Below, one piece after another: positions 1 through 8,467 of a stretch of DNA of 64,000 bases (the first letter of the stretch is position 1; every line of letters begins with the position of its first letter). The translations under genes and the position numbers were made by a program. The DNA is taken from assembly GCF_029094525.1 (NCBI RefSeq), contig NZ_CP119107.1, forward strand, positions 1,178,001 to 1,242,000, read 5' to 3'. Source of the DNA: Pullulanibacillus sp. KACC 23026 (GTDB lineage: Bacteria > Bacillota > Bacilli > Bacillales > Sporolactobacillaceae). The notes under the pieces were generated by a model. That model had not been told where the DNA came from, did not search any database, and saw nothing but the letters and a program-made list of their open reading frames with translations.

Positions 1-2220
1 GTACGGAATCGGCTTGCCCAAACGGCCGTACAGAAGCTGTTAAAACAAAAACCAGCTCCATTGACTGAAAAAGGAAATCTTGACCGTATCCAAGTCGGAA
101 ATTTAGAAGATGACCTCGATCTTCTGGGAGAGGCAGACTGGATTATTGAAGTCGTTGTAGAGAATCTTGATATCAAGAAAAATGTGTTTGAGAAAGTCGA
201 TGCCCACCGAAAAAAAGGCTCTATTGTCAGCTCAAATACATCGGGTATTTCCATTCACGCTATGGCTGAAGGACGTTCAGAGGACTTTAAAGCGCACTTC
301 TTGGGAACGCACTTTTTTAACCCGCCTCGCTATTTAAAACTGCTTGAAGTCATTCCAACAAAGGATACGCTTCCTGAAGTGGTGGCTTTTATGAAGCAAT
401 TTGGTGAGGATAGTCTTGGTAAAGGCGTCGTCATCGCCAAAGATACGCCTAACTTTATCGGCAACCGAATTGGAACCTATGGCCTTCTCGTGACCGTTCG
501 TGAGATGTTAAATCGCGGTTACAGTATTGGCGAAATTGATTCCATCACAGGTCCGTTAATTGGTCGACCTAAAAGCGCCACCTTCCGCACATTGGATGTG
601 GTCGGTCTTGATACGTTTGTTCATGTGGCAAATAATGTGAGAGACAATGTGGAAGACCCTAAGGAAAAAGCGGTCTTTGAAATCCCTTCTTTTATTCAAA
701 AAATGGTTGAAAACGGCTGGATTGGAAGCAAGTCTGGTCAAGGCTTCTTTTTGAAAAAGGGAAAAGACATCCTTCAGCTCAATCCTGAAACACTTGAATA
801 CGAAGCGCGTCAGAAATTGAAAGCGCCTTCGATCGAACTGACGAAAACACTCAAATCAACTGAGCAAAAAATTAAGGCACTGGCTTATGCCAATGATCGT
901 GTTGGTGAGATCATGTGGGTGCTTTTAAAAGAAACTCTTTTATATACAGCAGAAAAGGCTTATGAGATTGCGGATGACCTTTATTCCATTGATCTTGCGA
1001 TGAAGTGGGGCTTTGGCTGGGAACTCGGACCATTCGAAACCTGGGATGCCCTTGGCGTTGAAGAGTCCGTTGCCAAAATGCAAGCAGAGGGTGCAGCTGT
1101 TCCTGACTGGATTATTGAGATGATCAATAAGGGTCATACATCCTTCTATCGCTTTGGGGAGACCGGGCGTCAGTTTTATCACAACGGGTCTTATGTACCG
1201 GTCGAAGAAAATCCTAAACTAATTAATCTTAATTACTTAAAGAAACAAGACCGGGTGATTAAGAAAAATACAGGTGCTCAACTCATCGACTTAGGTGACG
1301 ATGTGGCGTGCCTCGAATTCACTTCACCGAACAATGCGCTCGGAATGGATGTCATGCAAATGGCACTTCAGGCCGTTGAAGAAGTGGAAAAGAACTACAA
1401 AGGTTTGGTTATTGGAAATCAGGGCAAAAACTTCTGCGTCGGAGCTAACATTGCTCTTATGCTGATGGAAGCTCAGGATGACAACTATGCAGAACTTGAC
1501 CTGGTCATTCGTCAATTCCATAAAACGATGATGACCTTAAAGTATTCTTCTCGTCCGATTGTTGCCGCTCCTTTTGCCATGACGCTTGGCGGAGGATCAG
1601 AGGTTTGTTTTGCAGCCGATGCGGTTCAAGCCTCTATGGAAACCTATATGGGTCTTGTTGAAGTCGGTGTTGGTTTAATTCCTGGCGGCGGTGGAAATAA
1701 AGAGCTCTATATTCGTTACTTAGAAAAATTGCCAGCAGGTGTATCTGTGGATCTTACGGCCGTCACAAATGAAGTTTTCCGGCAAATTGCCACTGCCAAT
1801 GTGTCCACATCTGCTGAAGAGGCACGGCGTAATGGCTTCTTAAGAGCAACGGATGCGATCAGTGTCAATGGTGACCACCTTTTACATGATGCGAAGCAAA
1901 AGGTCTTGACCTTGTTCAATGAAGGCTACAAAGCTCCAATAAGAAAGAAAATCCCTGTGTCTGGTGAAGAAGGTTACGGGGCCATGATTATGGGGGCTGA
2001 GAGCATGCGATTCTCAGGCTATGCGTCTGACCATGACGTCAAGATTGCGAAGAAGCTAGCTTATGTCCTTTCAGGCGGACGTTTACCGCTTGGAACAGAA
2101 GTGGATGAGCAAGTATTCTTAGACCTTGAACGCGAAGCCTTCTTAAGCCTCTTAGGTGAACCTAAAACGCAACAAAGAATGCAGCACATGCTGTTAAAAG
2201 GAAAACCACTGCGCAATTAA
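1..2220 (+). CDS. fadN: FadN, 3-hydroxyacyl-CoA dehydrogenase / enoyl-CoA hydratase (5' partial)
   Basis: Bifunctional beta-oxidation enzyme. The reading frame is open from base 1, so the start lies outside; 739 residues are visible and roughly 50 N-terminal ones, including the NAD-binding glycine loop, are missing. Visible parts are the rest of the Rossmann dehydrogenase domain (SNTSGI, HFFNPPRYLKLLEV, DTPNFIGNR), the second dehydrogenase helical domain, and a C-terminal crotonase domain with the oxyanion-hole glycines (LGGGSEVCFAAD, GVGLIPGGGG). The order dehydrogenase then hydratase is that of Bacillus FadN and opposite to E. coli FadB. It leads fadA and fadE at short spacing, as in B. subtilis fadNAE. 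No promoter is visible because the 5' end is cut. Confidence 0.95.
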   Translation, partial: VRNRLAQTAVQKLLKQKPAPLTEKGNLDRIQVGNLEDDLDLLGEADWIIEVVVENLDIKKNVFEKVDAHRKKGSIVSSNTSGISIHAMAEGRSEDFKAHFLGTHFFNPPRYLKLLEVIPTKDTLPEVVAFMKQFGEDSLGKGVVIAKDTPNFIGNRIGTYGLLVTVREMLNRGYSIGEIDSITGPLIGRPKSATFRTLDVVGLDTFVHVANNVRDNVEDPKEKAVFEIPSFIQKMVENGWIGSKSGQGFFLKKGKDILQLNPETLEYEARQKLKAPSIELTKTLKSTEQKIKALAYANDRVGEIMWVLLKETLLYTAEKAYEIADDLYSIDLAMKWGFGWELGPFETWDALGVEESVAKMQAEGAAVPDWIIEMINKGHTSFYRFGETGRQFYHNGSYVPVEENPKLINLNYLKKQDRVIKKNTGAQLIDLGDDVACLEFTSPNNALGMDVMQMALQAVEEVEKNYKGLVIGNQGKNFCVGANIALMLMEAQDDNYAELDLVIRQFHKTMMTLKYSSRPIVAAPFAMTLGGGSEVCFAADAVQASMETYMGLVEVGVGLIPGGGGNKELYIRYLEKLPAGVSVDLTAVTNEVFRQIATANVSTSAEEARRNGFLRATDAISVNGDHLLHDAKQKVLTLFNEGYKAPIRKKIPVSGEEGYGAMIMGAESMRFSGYASDHDVKIAKKLAYVLSGGRLPLGTEVDEQVFLDLEREAFLSLLGEPKTQQRMQHMLLKGKPLRN

Positions 2221-2262
2221 TCTTTTAATCACTAAATCTAGTTGAATGGAGGGACTATTTTC

Positions 2263-3435
2263 ATGAGAGAAGCGGTTATCGTGGCAGGAGCCCGGACGCC
2301 GGTAGGAAAGGCAAATCGAGGCAGTTTTGCCCATACCCGTCCGGATGATCTCGGGGCTATTGCGGTCAAAGAAACGCTTAAACGCTCGGGTTATGAAGGC
2401 GAAATCGATGATGTCATTATTGGCTGTTCCATCCCAGAGGCTGAACAAGGAATGAACATGGCGCGGCAAATTGGGGCACTCGCAGGTCTTCCGGACAGTA
2501 CACCAGCTACAACCATTAATCGGTATTGTTCATCAGGTCTTCAAACTATTGCTTTTGCGGCCGAACGCATTATGGTGGGGCATGCTGAAGCCATCATTGC
2601 CGGCGGGGCAGAAACGATGAGCCTCGTTCCAATGGGAGGGCATGTGATTCGCCCCAACGCGAAGCTCGCAGAAACAGCCCCTCAATATTACATGGGGATG
2701 GGACATACCGCTGAACAAGTTGCCCAGAAATATGGTGTTTCCAGGGAAGATCAAGATGCCTTTGCTCTTAGAAGTCATCAGCGTGCGGCAAAGGCGATTG
2801 ACGAAGGGAAATTCAATGATGAGATCGTCCCAGTAGAAGTTGTTCAGCGCTACGTTAATGAAAAAGGGCAGCTTGCCGAGCGTGTTTTCACCGTCTCACA
2901 GGATGAAGGCGTTCGCCGTGAAACCTCTTTAGAAGTATTGGCTAAGCTCAAGCCTGCTTTTTCAAGAACGGGTTCTGTAACCGCAGGGAATTCGTCACAA
3001 ACCAGTGATGGGGCAGCTGCCGTCTTAGTTATGGACCGTGAAAAAGCTGAAAGTGAAGGTTTGAAGCCGCTTGCCAAATTCCGTTCTTTTGCGGTTGCTG
3101 GCGTTCCCCCAGAAATCATGGGAATCGGACCAGTCAAGGCGATTCCAAAGGCGCTTAAGTTAGCTGGCTTAACCTTGGATGATATCGGGGTGATTGAGTT
3201 AAATGAAGCTTTTGCCTCTCAATCCCTTCAAGTCATTCGTGAGCTAGGTCTTAATGAGGATATTGTCAATATCAATGGGGGAGCCATTGCGCTTGGACAC
3301 CCGCTTGGTTGTACAGGGACCAAGCTGACTCTTACTGCTATCCATGAAATGAAACGACGCGGAGCTCAATTCGGGCTTGTTACAATGTGTGTCGGTGGCG
3401 GTATGGGGGCAGCGGGCGTGTTCGAACTACTTTAA
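2263..3435 (+). CDS. fadA: FadA, acetyl-CoA acyltransferase (thiolase)
   Basis: Catalyses thiolytic cleavage of 3-ketoacyl-CoA, the last beta-oxidation step. It has 390 residues, the usual thiolase length. The nucleophilic Cys is at about residue 89 in NRYCSSG. The C-terminal signatures [21 protein letters not shown] (His and Cys of the active site) and CVGGGMG are intact. The ATG at 2263 is chosen because TGGAGGG sits about 9 bases upstream; an in-frame upstream ATG would lie in front of that ribosome site. It lies 42 bases after fadN, so is almost certainly cotranscribed with it. Confidence 0.95.
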   Translation: MREAVIVAGARTPVGKANRGSFAHTRPDDLGAIAVKETLKRSGYEGEIDDVIIGCSIPEAEQGMNMARQIGALAGLPDSTPATTINRYCSSGLQTIAFAAERIMVGHAEAIIAGGAETMSLVPMGGHVIRPNAKLAETAPQYYMGMGHTAEQVAQKYGVSREDQDAFALRSHQRAAKAIDEGKFNDEIVPVEVVQRYVNEKGQLAERVFTVSQDEGVRRETSLEVLAKLKPAFSRTGSVTAGNSSQTSDGAAAVLVMDREKAESEGLKPLAKFRSFAVAGVPPEIMGIGPVKAIPKALKLAGLTLDDIGVIELNEAFASQSLQVIRELGLNEDIVNINGGAIALGHPLGCTGTKLTLTAIHEMKRRGAQFGLVTMCVGGGMGAAGVFELL

Positions 3436-3467
3436 ATAAATCTAAAAAAATTTAGGAGGTTATGAAA

Positions 3468-5252
3468 ATGGGAAACACAGCAGAAAAAGCTTTAAAAGGC
3501 GGCTCATTTCTAGTCGATGATCTTGATCCAAGTCAACTTTTTGTGACAGAAGACTTAACTGAAGAACAAAAAATGATTGCTAAAACGACTGAGGATTACA
3601 TTAAGAAAGAAGTCCGTCCTCATATTGACACATTAGAAAACCAAGATCTTGAATTAACGAAAAAACTTTTGAAAAAAGCAGGCGACTTGGGTCTACTTGG
3701 TGCGGATGTTCCAGAAGCTTATGGCGGGATTGGTCTTGATAAAATCAGTTCTTCTTTAATTACTGAAAAATTTGCGGCAGCCCGTTCTTTCTCATTAAGC
3801 TACGGTGCCCATGTTGGCATTGGTTCCCTTCCAATTGTTCTTTTTGGCAACGAAGAACAAAAGAAAAAATACTTGCCTAGTCTAGCCACCGGTGAAAAGT
3901 TTGCCGCTTATGCGCTTACGGAGCCAGGTTCGGGTTCTGATGCACTTGGTGCGCGTACAACAGCACGCCTTAACGAAGAAGGCACTCATTATATTTTAAA
4001 TGGTGAAAAGCAATGGATCACGAATTCCGGCTTTGCCGATGTCTTTGTCGTCTATGCAAAGATTGATGGGGAGCAATTCTCGGCTTTCATCGTTGAAAAG
4101 GAATTCCCTGGCGTTTCAACAGGGGCTGAAGAAAAGAAAATGGGTATTAAAGCGTCCTCGACTCGTACACTTATTCTAGATAATGTACCTGTTCCTAAAG
4201 AAAACCTGCTTTATGAACCAGGAAGAGGTCATGTCATCGCCTTTAATATTCTCAACATCGGCCGTTATAAGCTCGCAGTTGGCTGTGTAGGCGGTGCTAA
4301 GCTTGGTGTTGAAATAGCTGTGAAATATGCGAAAGAACGTCAGCAGTTTAAGCAACCGATCGCGAATTTCACCTTGATTCAAAATAAGCTAGCAAACATG
4401 GCTATTAAGACCTTTGCTTCTGAAAGCTCTGTCTATCGCACAGTTGGCCTATTTGCTGATCGTCTGGATGCGCTGACGGAAGAAGAAGCTAAGGATGGAT
4501 CCAAAATCGCGGGTGCTATTGCCGAGTACGCCATGGAGTGTTCTTTGAATAAAGTGTTCGCTTCTGAAACTTTAGATTTTATTGCGGATGAAGCGGTGCA
4601 AATTCATGGGGGTTACGGCTACATGCATGAATATGAAGTGGAAACCATGTACCGTGATTCTCGAATTAACCGCATTTTTGAAGGAACAAATGAAATTAAC
4701 CGTTTGCTCGTTCCTTCTACGATCTTGCGCAAAACAATGAAGGGAGAGCTTCCGCTGCTTCAAAAAGCCCAAACTCTTCAAGAAGAGCTCATGATGCTGA
4801 TGCCAGAAGAGCCAGGTACCGATGTGCTGGATAAAGAAAAATACCTTCTTAAGAATGCGAAGAAAATTTTCTTAATGGTGGCAGGTCTTGGTGTTCAAAA
4901 ATTTGGTAAAGCACTTGATAAAGAGCAAGAGCTGCTCTCGAACGTAGCCGATATTGTAAACGGCATTTATACGATGGAATCCGTGATGGTTCGGACGGAA
5001 AAAGGCATATTGAAGGACGGAGAAGCCGCTCATCAACAAAAAATCTTGATGACGGAGGTCTATTGCCAAGAAACCTTCGAAGTCATTGAACGGCTGGCTA
5101 AAGAATCTCTCCTTATGATTGAGGAAGGCGATACGCTTCGTATCATGCTTTCTGCACTTAAGAAACTCGCACGTTTTACACCAGACAACGTTATTGCGAA
5201 AAAACGGCAAATTGCTGCTGCTCTAATTGAAGCAGAAACATTTATTGTCTAA
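3468..5252 (+). CDS. fadE: FadE, acyl-CoA dehydrogenase
   Basis: FAD-dependent acyl-CoA dehydrogenase, first step of beta-oxidation. The 594 residues equal the B. subtilis FadE length. N-, middle and C-terminal ACAD domains are visible: ALTEPGSGSDALG and GEKQWITN for FAD/substrate contact, and IHGGYGY...FEGTNEINR, which carries the catalytic Glu. The extra ~170 residues after the ACAD core are typical of this subfamily. Two ATGs lie at 3462 and 3468; AGGAGGT ends 8 bases before 3468 but only 2 before 3462, so 3468 is preferred. Last gene of the fadNAE operon; a terminator follows. Confidence 0.94.
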   Translation: MGNTAEKALKGGSFLVDDLDPSQLFVTEDLTEEQKMIAKTTEDYIKKEVRPHIDTLENQDLELTKKLLKKAGDLGLLGADVPEAYGGIGLDKISSSLITEKFAAARSFSLSYGAHVGIGSLPIVLFGNEEQKKKYLPSLATGEKFAAYALTEPGSGSDALGARTTARLNEEGTHYILNGEKQWITNSGFADVFVVYAKIDGEQFSAFIVEKEFPGVSTGAEEKKMGIKASSTRTLILDNVPVPKENLLYEPGRGHVIAFNILNIGRYKLAVGCVGGAKLGVEIAVKYAKERQQFKQPIANFTLIQNKLANMAIKTFASESSVYRTVGLFADRLDALTEEEAKDGSKIAGAIAEYAMECSLNKVFASETLDFIADEAVQIHGGYGYMHEYEVETMYRDSRINRIFEGTNEINRLLVPSTILRKTMKGELPLLQKAQTLQEELMMLMPEEPGTDVLDKEKYLLKNAKKIFLMVAGLGVQKFGKALDKEQELLSNVADIVNGIYTMESVMVRTEKGILKDGEAAHQQKILMTEVYCQETFEVIERLAKESLLMIEEGDTLRIMLSALKKLARFTPDNVIAKKRQIAAALIEAETFIV

Positions 5253-5287
5253 TCTGATCGCTACTCTCTTATTTCACACTCTTCATT

Positions 5288-5322
5288 TTATTGGCCTCCT
5301 TTTTTTGGGGGCTTTTTTTTAT
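5288..5322 (+). terminator. Terminator after fadE
   Basis: Short GC hairpin (GGCCTCC / GGGGGC with a T-rich loop) followed by a run of eight T, 35 bases after the fadE stop. Confidence 0.7.
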
Positions 5323-5352
5323 TAGGCTGTTTTCGTAAACTTTGTTGTTTTT

Positions 5353-5475
5353 TTTAGGCTCCAATAAGCTCGCTTTCCGCGGGCAATCCGTGAGCCTCCT
5401 CGGCAAAATACGCCTGCGGGGTCTCATCTGGCATGCTATTCCCGCAGGAGTCTCGCCTATTTCCACCTATTTTTT
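5353..5475. repeat. GC-rich interspersed palindromic element
   Basis: The 571-base gap between fadE and the next gene holds this GC-rich block (CTTTCCGCGGGCAATCCG, GCCTGCGGGGTCTC, TTCCCGCAGGAGTCTCGC), full of CCGCGG/CTGCGGG/CCCGCAG inverted pieces. A similar fragment (CCTGCGGGATTTGCCCG ... CCTATTTCCGCCT) lies near 48690-48750. It resembles dispersed REP-like elements seen in Bacillus-group genomes. I see no gene in it. Confidence 0.5.
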
Positions 5476-5565
5476 ATCGAATAGCAACAATCTTTTAGAA
5501 AAAGCCTTTTATTATTAAAAAGTATAGACTTTCGTGTTCGCGTTTATGGATGATCGTATAAGAAA

Positions 5566-5613
5566 AACTAAAGCTTCCTCTCAGGACTTGGCGATAAGCC
5601 AAGTTTTTCTAAT
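5566..5613 (+). terminator. Hairpin with T-run (repeated element, copy 1)
   Basis: ACTTGGC-GATAA-GCCAAGT followed by TTTTCTAAT, preceded by CTAAAGCTT. A closely similar block lies at 61596-61640 before glpP. It stands about 210 bases before the next gene, so it may be a leader attenuator or a stray repeated terminator. Confidence 0.5.
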
Positions 5614-5823
5614 ATTCATTGCAAGAGTATCGGTTTCTTTTCTGTGATGGGTGGTTGTGTTACGTTTGTTACAGAGACTTTACCTATTTTTCTTGACTTG
5701 TTTTGGCAAGCTAGAAGTGGGAGGTCCGCTTTGGAGAGTTATTTTAATTTTTAGGTTTGTTTGTCTTGAGGCGTTTTTTGATATAATAATTGTGGGTAAT
5801 GCAGAGATTAAGGAGGCGAATCG

Positions 5824-6138
5824 ATGTCAAAATTAATTCGGGAACTACCAATGGGAGATTATGTCGTGACATTGCATGAATTAGCTAATGGAGATCTACA
5901 ATCAAAGCTTTCATCAGCAAGTCAGGGCCCTCTTCTTGAAATTCACAAGCTTGCAGAAAATGGACATCTGCGCGTGAAGGAACTGGAACTGGGGAGCGCC
6001 TATCTGAAAGTTGAACATCTTGCTCTCTTGTTAACGCTTATTGGAGCAGGGGATGAAATGCTTGAAGAGATAAATAATCTTAATAGCCTGTCCCTTGATC
6101 ACGATTCGAATGATTCAAATGACGATATTACCGATTAA
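5824..6138 (+). CDS. Hypothetical protein, 104 aa
   Basis: I do not recognise a family. The protein is soluble, with no signal peptide or membrane segment. Leucine-rich amphipathic stretches fill residues 30-90 and an acidic Asp/Ser/Asn tail (residues 90-104) ends it. The start has AAGGAGGCG just upstream, and TATAAT at 5781-5786 is a likely -10 element although its -35 is weak. It lies 29 bases before the ArsC/Spx-like gene and may be cotranscribed with it. It has no counterpart at this position in the B. subtilis order I know. Confidence 0.8.
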   Translation: MSKLIRELPMGDYVVTLHELANGDLQSKLSSASQGPLLEIHKLAENGHLRVKELELGSAYLKVEHLALLLTLIGAGDEMLEEINNLNSLSLDHDSNDSNDDITD

Positions 6139-6167
6139 GACATTTTGAAAGATTAAAGGAGAAGAGA

Positions 6168-6524
6168 ATGCTCACCTTTTATGGTTATCCGCAGTGCGGC
6201 ACGTGCCGGAAAGCGCAGAAATGGTTGAAGGACCATGGACGCGACTTTCATTTCATACATATAGTTGAATCCCCGCCATCAATAGAAACGCTTAAGCGAT
6301 TGATTGAGTTAAGCGGTCTTCCGATTGTGAAATTTTTTAATACAAGCGGCAAGCGTTATCGGGAGCTTTCATTAAAGGATAAAGTAAAAGATGCGAGTGA
6401 TGAGGAATTGCTTGAGCTGCTCGCTTCTGATGGCATGCTTATTAAACGTCCGATAGTAACCGATGATCAAAAGGTGACCGTGGGATTTAATGAAGAAACC
6501 TTTGGCAAAACATGGGGCATATAA
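6168..6524 (+). CDS. yusI: YusI, ArsC/Spx-family thioredoxin-fold protein
   Basis: 118-residue member of the ArsC/Spx/MgsR family, matching YusI by position between the fad genes and gcvH. A CGTC motif (Cys11-Cys14) follows the first strand (FYGYPQCGTCRKAQKWL). The later segments IKRPIV and VGFNEE are the family's conserved end. It lacks an obvious arsenate operon context, so a redox or regulatory role is more likely than arsenate reduction. RBS AAGGAGAAG precedes the ATG. Confidence 0.85.
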   Translation: MLTFYGYPQCGTCRKAQKWLKDHGRDFHFIHIVESPPSIETLKRLIELSGLPIVKFFNTSGKRYRELSLKDKVKDASDEELLELLASDGMLIKRPIVTDDQKVTVGFNEETFGKTWGI

Positions 6525-6589
6525 AAAAGCTTGGGTTCTTTACCTAAATATACTAGAATAGAACTATGAACAACTCTGGAGGGATCCAT

Positions 6590-6973
6590 ATGACCATACC
6601 TAAAGATTTGCGTTATTCAAAAGACCACGAGTGGGTCAAACAAGAAGGCAGTACAGCCAAAATAGGCATCACTCATTTTGCACAGGACGAGCTTGGTGAC
6701 ATTGTTTTTGTTGAGTTGCCAAGCGTTGGAGATGAATTAAAAGCAGGCGAGCCTTTTGGAAGTGTTGAATCTGTCAAAACGGTTTCAGAGCTTTATGCTC
6801 CTATAGGCGGAAAAGTCGTCTCTATAAATGAAGAGCTTGATGATTCACCAGAGTTTGTCAATGAATCCCCTTATGAAAAAGCGTGGATGATTGAAATCGA
6901 AGTGGAAGATGCATCTGAAATTGAAGAACTTTTAACTGCTGAAGCATACGAAGCGATGATCAGCGAGGAGTAA
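6590..6973 (+). CDS. gcvH: GcvH, glycine cleavage system H protein
   Basis: Lipoyl carrier of the glycine cleavage complex; in Bacillus it is also the entry point for protein lipoylation (LipM/LipL pathway, established knowledge). The 127 residues match the family. The lipoylation Lys lies in [15 protein letters not shown] at about residue 63. The ATG at 6590 has GGAGGG eight bases upstream; an in-frame ATG at 6566 lies before that site and would give an atypical extension. A strong terminator follows. Confidence 0.95.
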   Translation: MTIPKDLRYSKDHEWVKQEGSTAKIGITHFAQDELGDIVFVELPSVGDELKAGEPFGSVESVKTVSELYAPIGGKVVSINEELDDSPEFVNESPYEKAWMIEIEVEDASEIEELLTAEAYEAMISEE

Positions 6974-6983
6974 GTATTTCTTA

Positions 6984-7014
6984 AAACCTGCAGAATTTCT
7001 GCAGGTTTTTTTTT
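6984..7014 (+). terminator. Terminator after gcvH
   Basis: AAACCTGCAGAA-TTT-CTGCAGGTTT followed by T-run; a textbook intrinsic terminator 10 bases past the gcvH stop. Confidence 0.9.
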
Positions 7015-7125
7015 AGGCAGAAAAAGGAATCGATCTTCCTAACGTTTCCTTTGCCAAAAATGAGAGAGTTAATTTATACTATTTATTAGTAAGTAGATAC
7101 AAGGTTTCGTGGATGTTACAACAAT

Positions 7126-7152
7126 GAAACGGGAGAACCGTCCCCGCGTTTC
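7126..7152. repeat. GAAACGGGAGAACCGTCCC-type intergenic repeat, copy 1
   Basis: GAAACGGGAGAACCGTCCCC then GCGTTTC. The same word recurs at 27378-27430, 28841-28893 and 38861-38899, always between genes and often as an inverted pair. Confidence 0.8.
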
Positions 7153-7181
7153 CCCTCGTTTCGTGATTGGAGCAGGTTGTG

Positions 7182-7505
7182 ATGAGAGAGTTGTCGATGG
7201 AGTCTTTTCTGGCTGATGAGCGCAAGGTGTATGAGGTGCTTTTTTTTCACACGCCTTTTTGTGGGACTTGTCAATTGGGTGAGAGGATGTTAAAGGTAGT
7301 TGAAGAGGCTTTGAAGCAGCCTTCTCTTGCTTTTTATTCATGCCGAGTGTCCGAATGGCAGTCTTTGGTACAGAAATGGCAGATAAGCAGTGTGCCAGCG
7401 CTTGTCCTTTTGAAGAATGGTGAACGAGTGGACAGCTGTTATGCGTTCGAGTCGGTGCCTTTTCTGTATGATTTCCTCCAAAAGTTTATAACGAATTCTA
7501 AATGA
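7182..7505 (+). CDS. yusE: YusE-like thioredoxin-family protein
   Basis: 107-residue thioredoxin fold protein. The CxxC motif is CGTC in FFHTPFCGTCQLGERM and the cis-proline loop is SVPALVLLKNGE. Position near gcvH matches B. subtilis yusE. The ATG at 7182 is preceded by GGAGCAGG; the longer reading frame from 7167 lacks such a site. Likely a small cytoplasmic disulfide oxidoreductase; its substrate cannot be inferred. Confidence 0.85.
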   Translation: MRELSMESFLADERKVYEVLFFHTPFCGTCQLGERMLKVVEEALKQPSLAFYSCRVSEWQSLVQKWQISSVPALVLLKNGERVDSCYAFESVPFLYDFLQKFITNSK

Positions 7506-7598
7506 TTTCCTCCTTCGTATAAAAATGTTAACAATTTGTAGTCAAACTGTTATGTTAATCGAACTGAATTCAGTGGTATAAATATATAGGCATATGCA

Positions 7599-7636
7599 GA
7601 AGACGCTCTTTTCTCTGAATGGTGCGTCTTTTTTCT
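7599..7636 (+). terminator. Hairpin with T-run upstream of sigI
   Basis: GAAGACGC ... GCGTCTTTTTT hairpin with a 17-base loop. It sits 42 bases before the sigI start, so it could end the yusE transcript or act as an attenuator in the sigI leader. Confidence 0.55.
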
Positions 7637-7678
7637 ATGACGAAGAGCTGGAGTACCCTTTAGGAGGTGAGAGGATCT

Positions 7679-8434
7679 ATGCTTTTTAGTCGCAGAAATG
7701 TGAAAGTTAAAAAAGAGGATAAAGGCTCACTGGAAGAAATAGTGATGCGAATCCAATTAGGTGAAGACGGTCTAAGAGAATCACTGATAAATGATTATCA
7801 ACCTTTTGTTAAAACGGTTGTTTCAAAAGTTTGCAAGAGATACATAGACCAAACAATGGATGAATTCAGCATTGGTTTACTCGCCTTTGATCAAGCCATA
7901 GACCACTATAAAGAAGGACAGGGATCTAAGTTTTTAACCTTTGCAGATATGGTGATACGAAGACGTTTAATTGATTATATACGCAAGGAAGCTCGACGCA
8001 AGAAACATGAATGGCTGGATTCTGAGACAGATGATCCGGAAGAAAGCGAAGAAAGTCTTATTCATCAACAAGCGGCGCTGGACTCTTATCAAAAAGACCA
8101 AGAATCGCAAAAAAGACGTGAGGATATATTGGACTATCAACGTTATTTACAGGAGTTTGGTCTTAGTTTTGAAATCCTTTCACAGCAAGGACCGAAGCAT
8201 GCGGATTCCCGAAATAATGCCAAGCATATTGCTTTAACTTTGGTAAAACATCCCGAATTAAGCGGGAATTTCCTGCAAACCAAACAACTTCCAACAAAAG
8301 AATTATTAAAATATGTTTCCTGTAGCCGCAAAACAATCGAACGGAATCGAAAGTATATAATAGCGATCGCATTGATCTATTTAGGGAAGTACACGTCGTT
8401 GATGACTTATATAGAACCTGAATCGCTGGATTAA
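7679..8434 (+). CDS. sigI: SigI, RNA polymerase sigma factor
   Basis: Sigma-I family regulator (heat and cell-wall stress in Bacillus, polysaccharide sensing in clostridia). The 251-residue protein has the sigma-2 helix region (YQPFVKTVVSKVCKRYID, FADMVIRRRLIDYIRKEARRKKHEW) and a C-terminal DNA-binding half ending CSRKTIERNRKYIIAIALIYLGKY, characteristic of SigI. The ATG at 7679 has TAGGAGGTGA upstream; the GTG 12 bases earlier overlaps that site. Followed after 33 bases by its anti-sigma gene rsgI, so the pair is an operon that is probably autoregulated. Confidence 0.93.
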   Translation: MLFSRRNVKVKKEDKGSLEEIVMRIQLGEDGLRESLINDYQPFVKTVVSKVCKRYIDQTMDEFSIGLLAFDQAIDHYKEGQGSKFLTFADMVIRRRLIDYIRKEARRKKHEWLDSETDDPEESEESLIHQQAALDSYQKDQESQKRREDILDYQRYLQEFGLSFEILSQQGPKHADSRNNAKHIALTLVKHPELSGNFLQTKQLPTKELLKYVSCSRKTIERNRKYIIAIALIYLGKYTSLMTYIEPESLD

Positions 8435-8467
8435 TAACAAGCAACCTAGAGAAAGGAGGTAAGGGCT

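Noticed and set aside
5651-5836. 61-codon ORF before the 104-aa gene
   Set aside because: It covers the likely promoter (TATAAT 5781) and the RBS of the downstream gene and has no RBS of its own.
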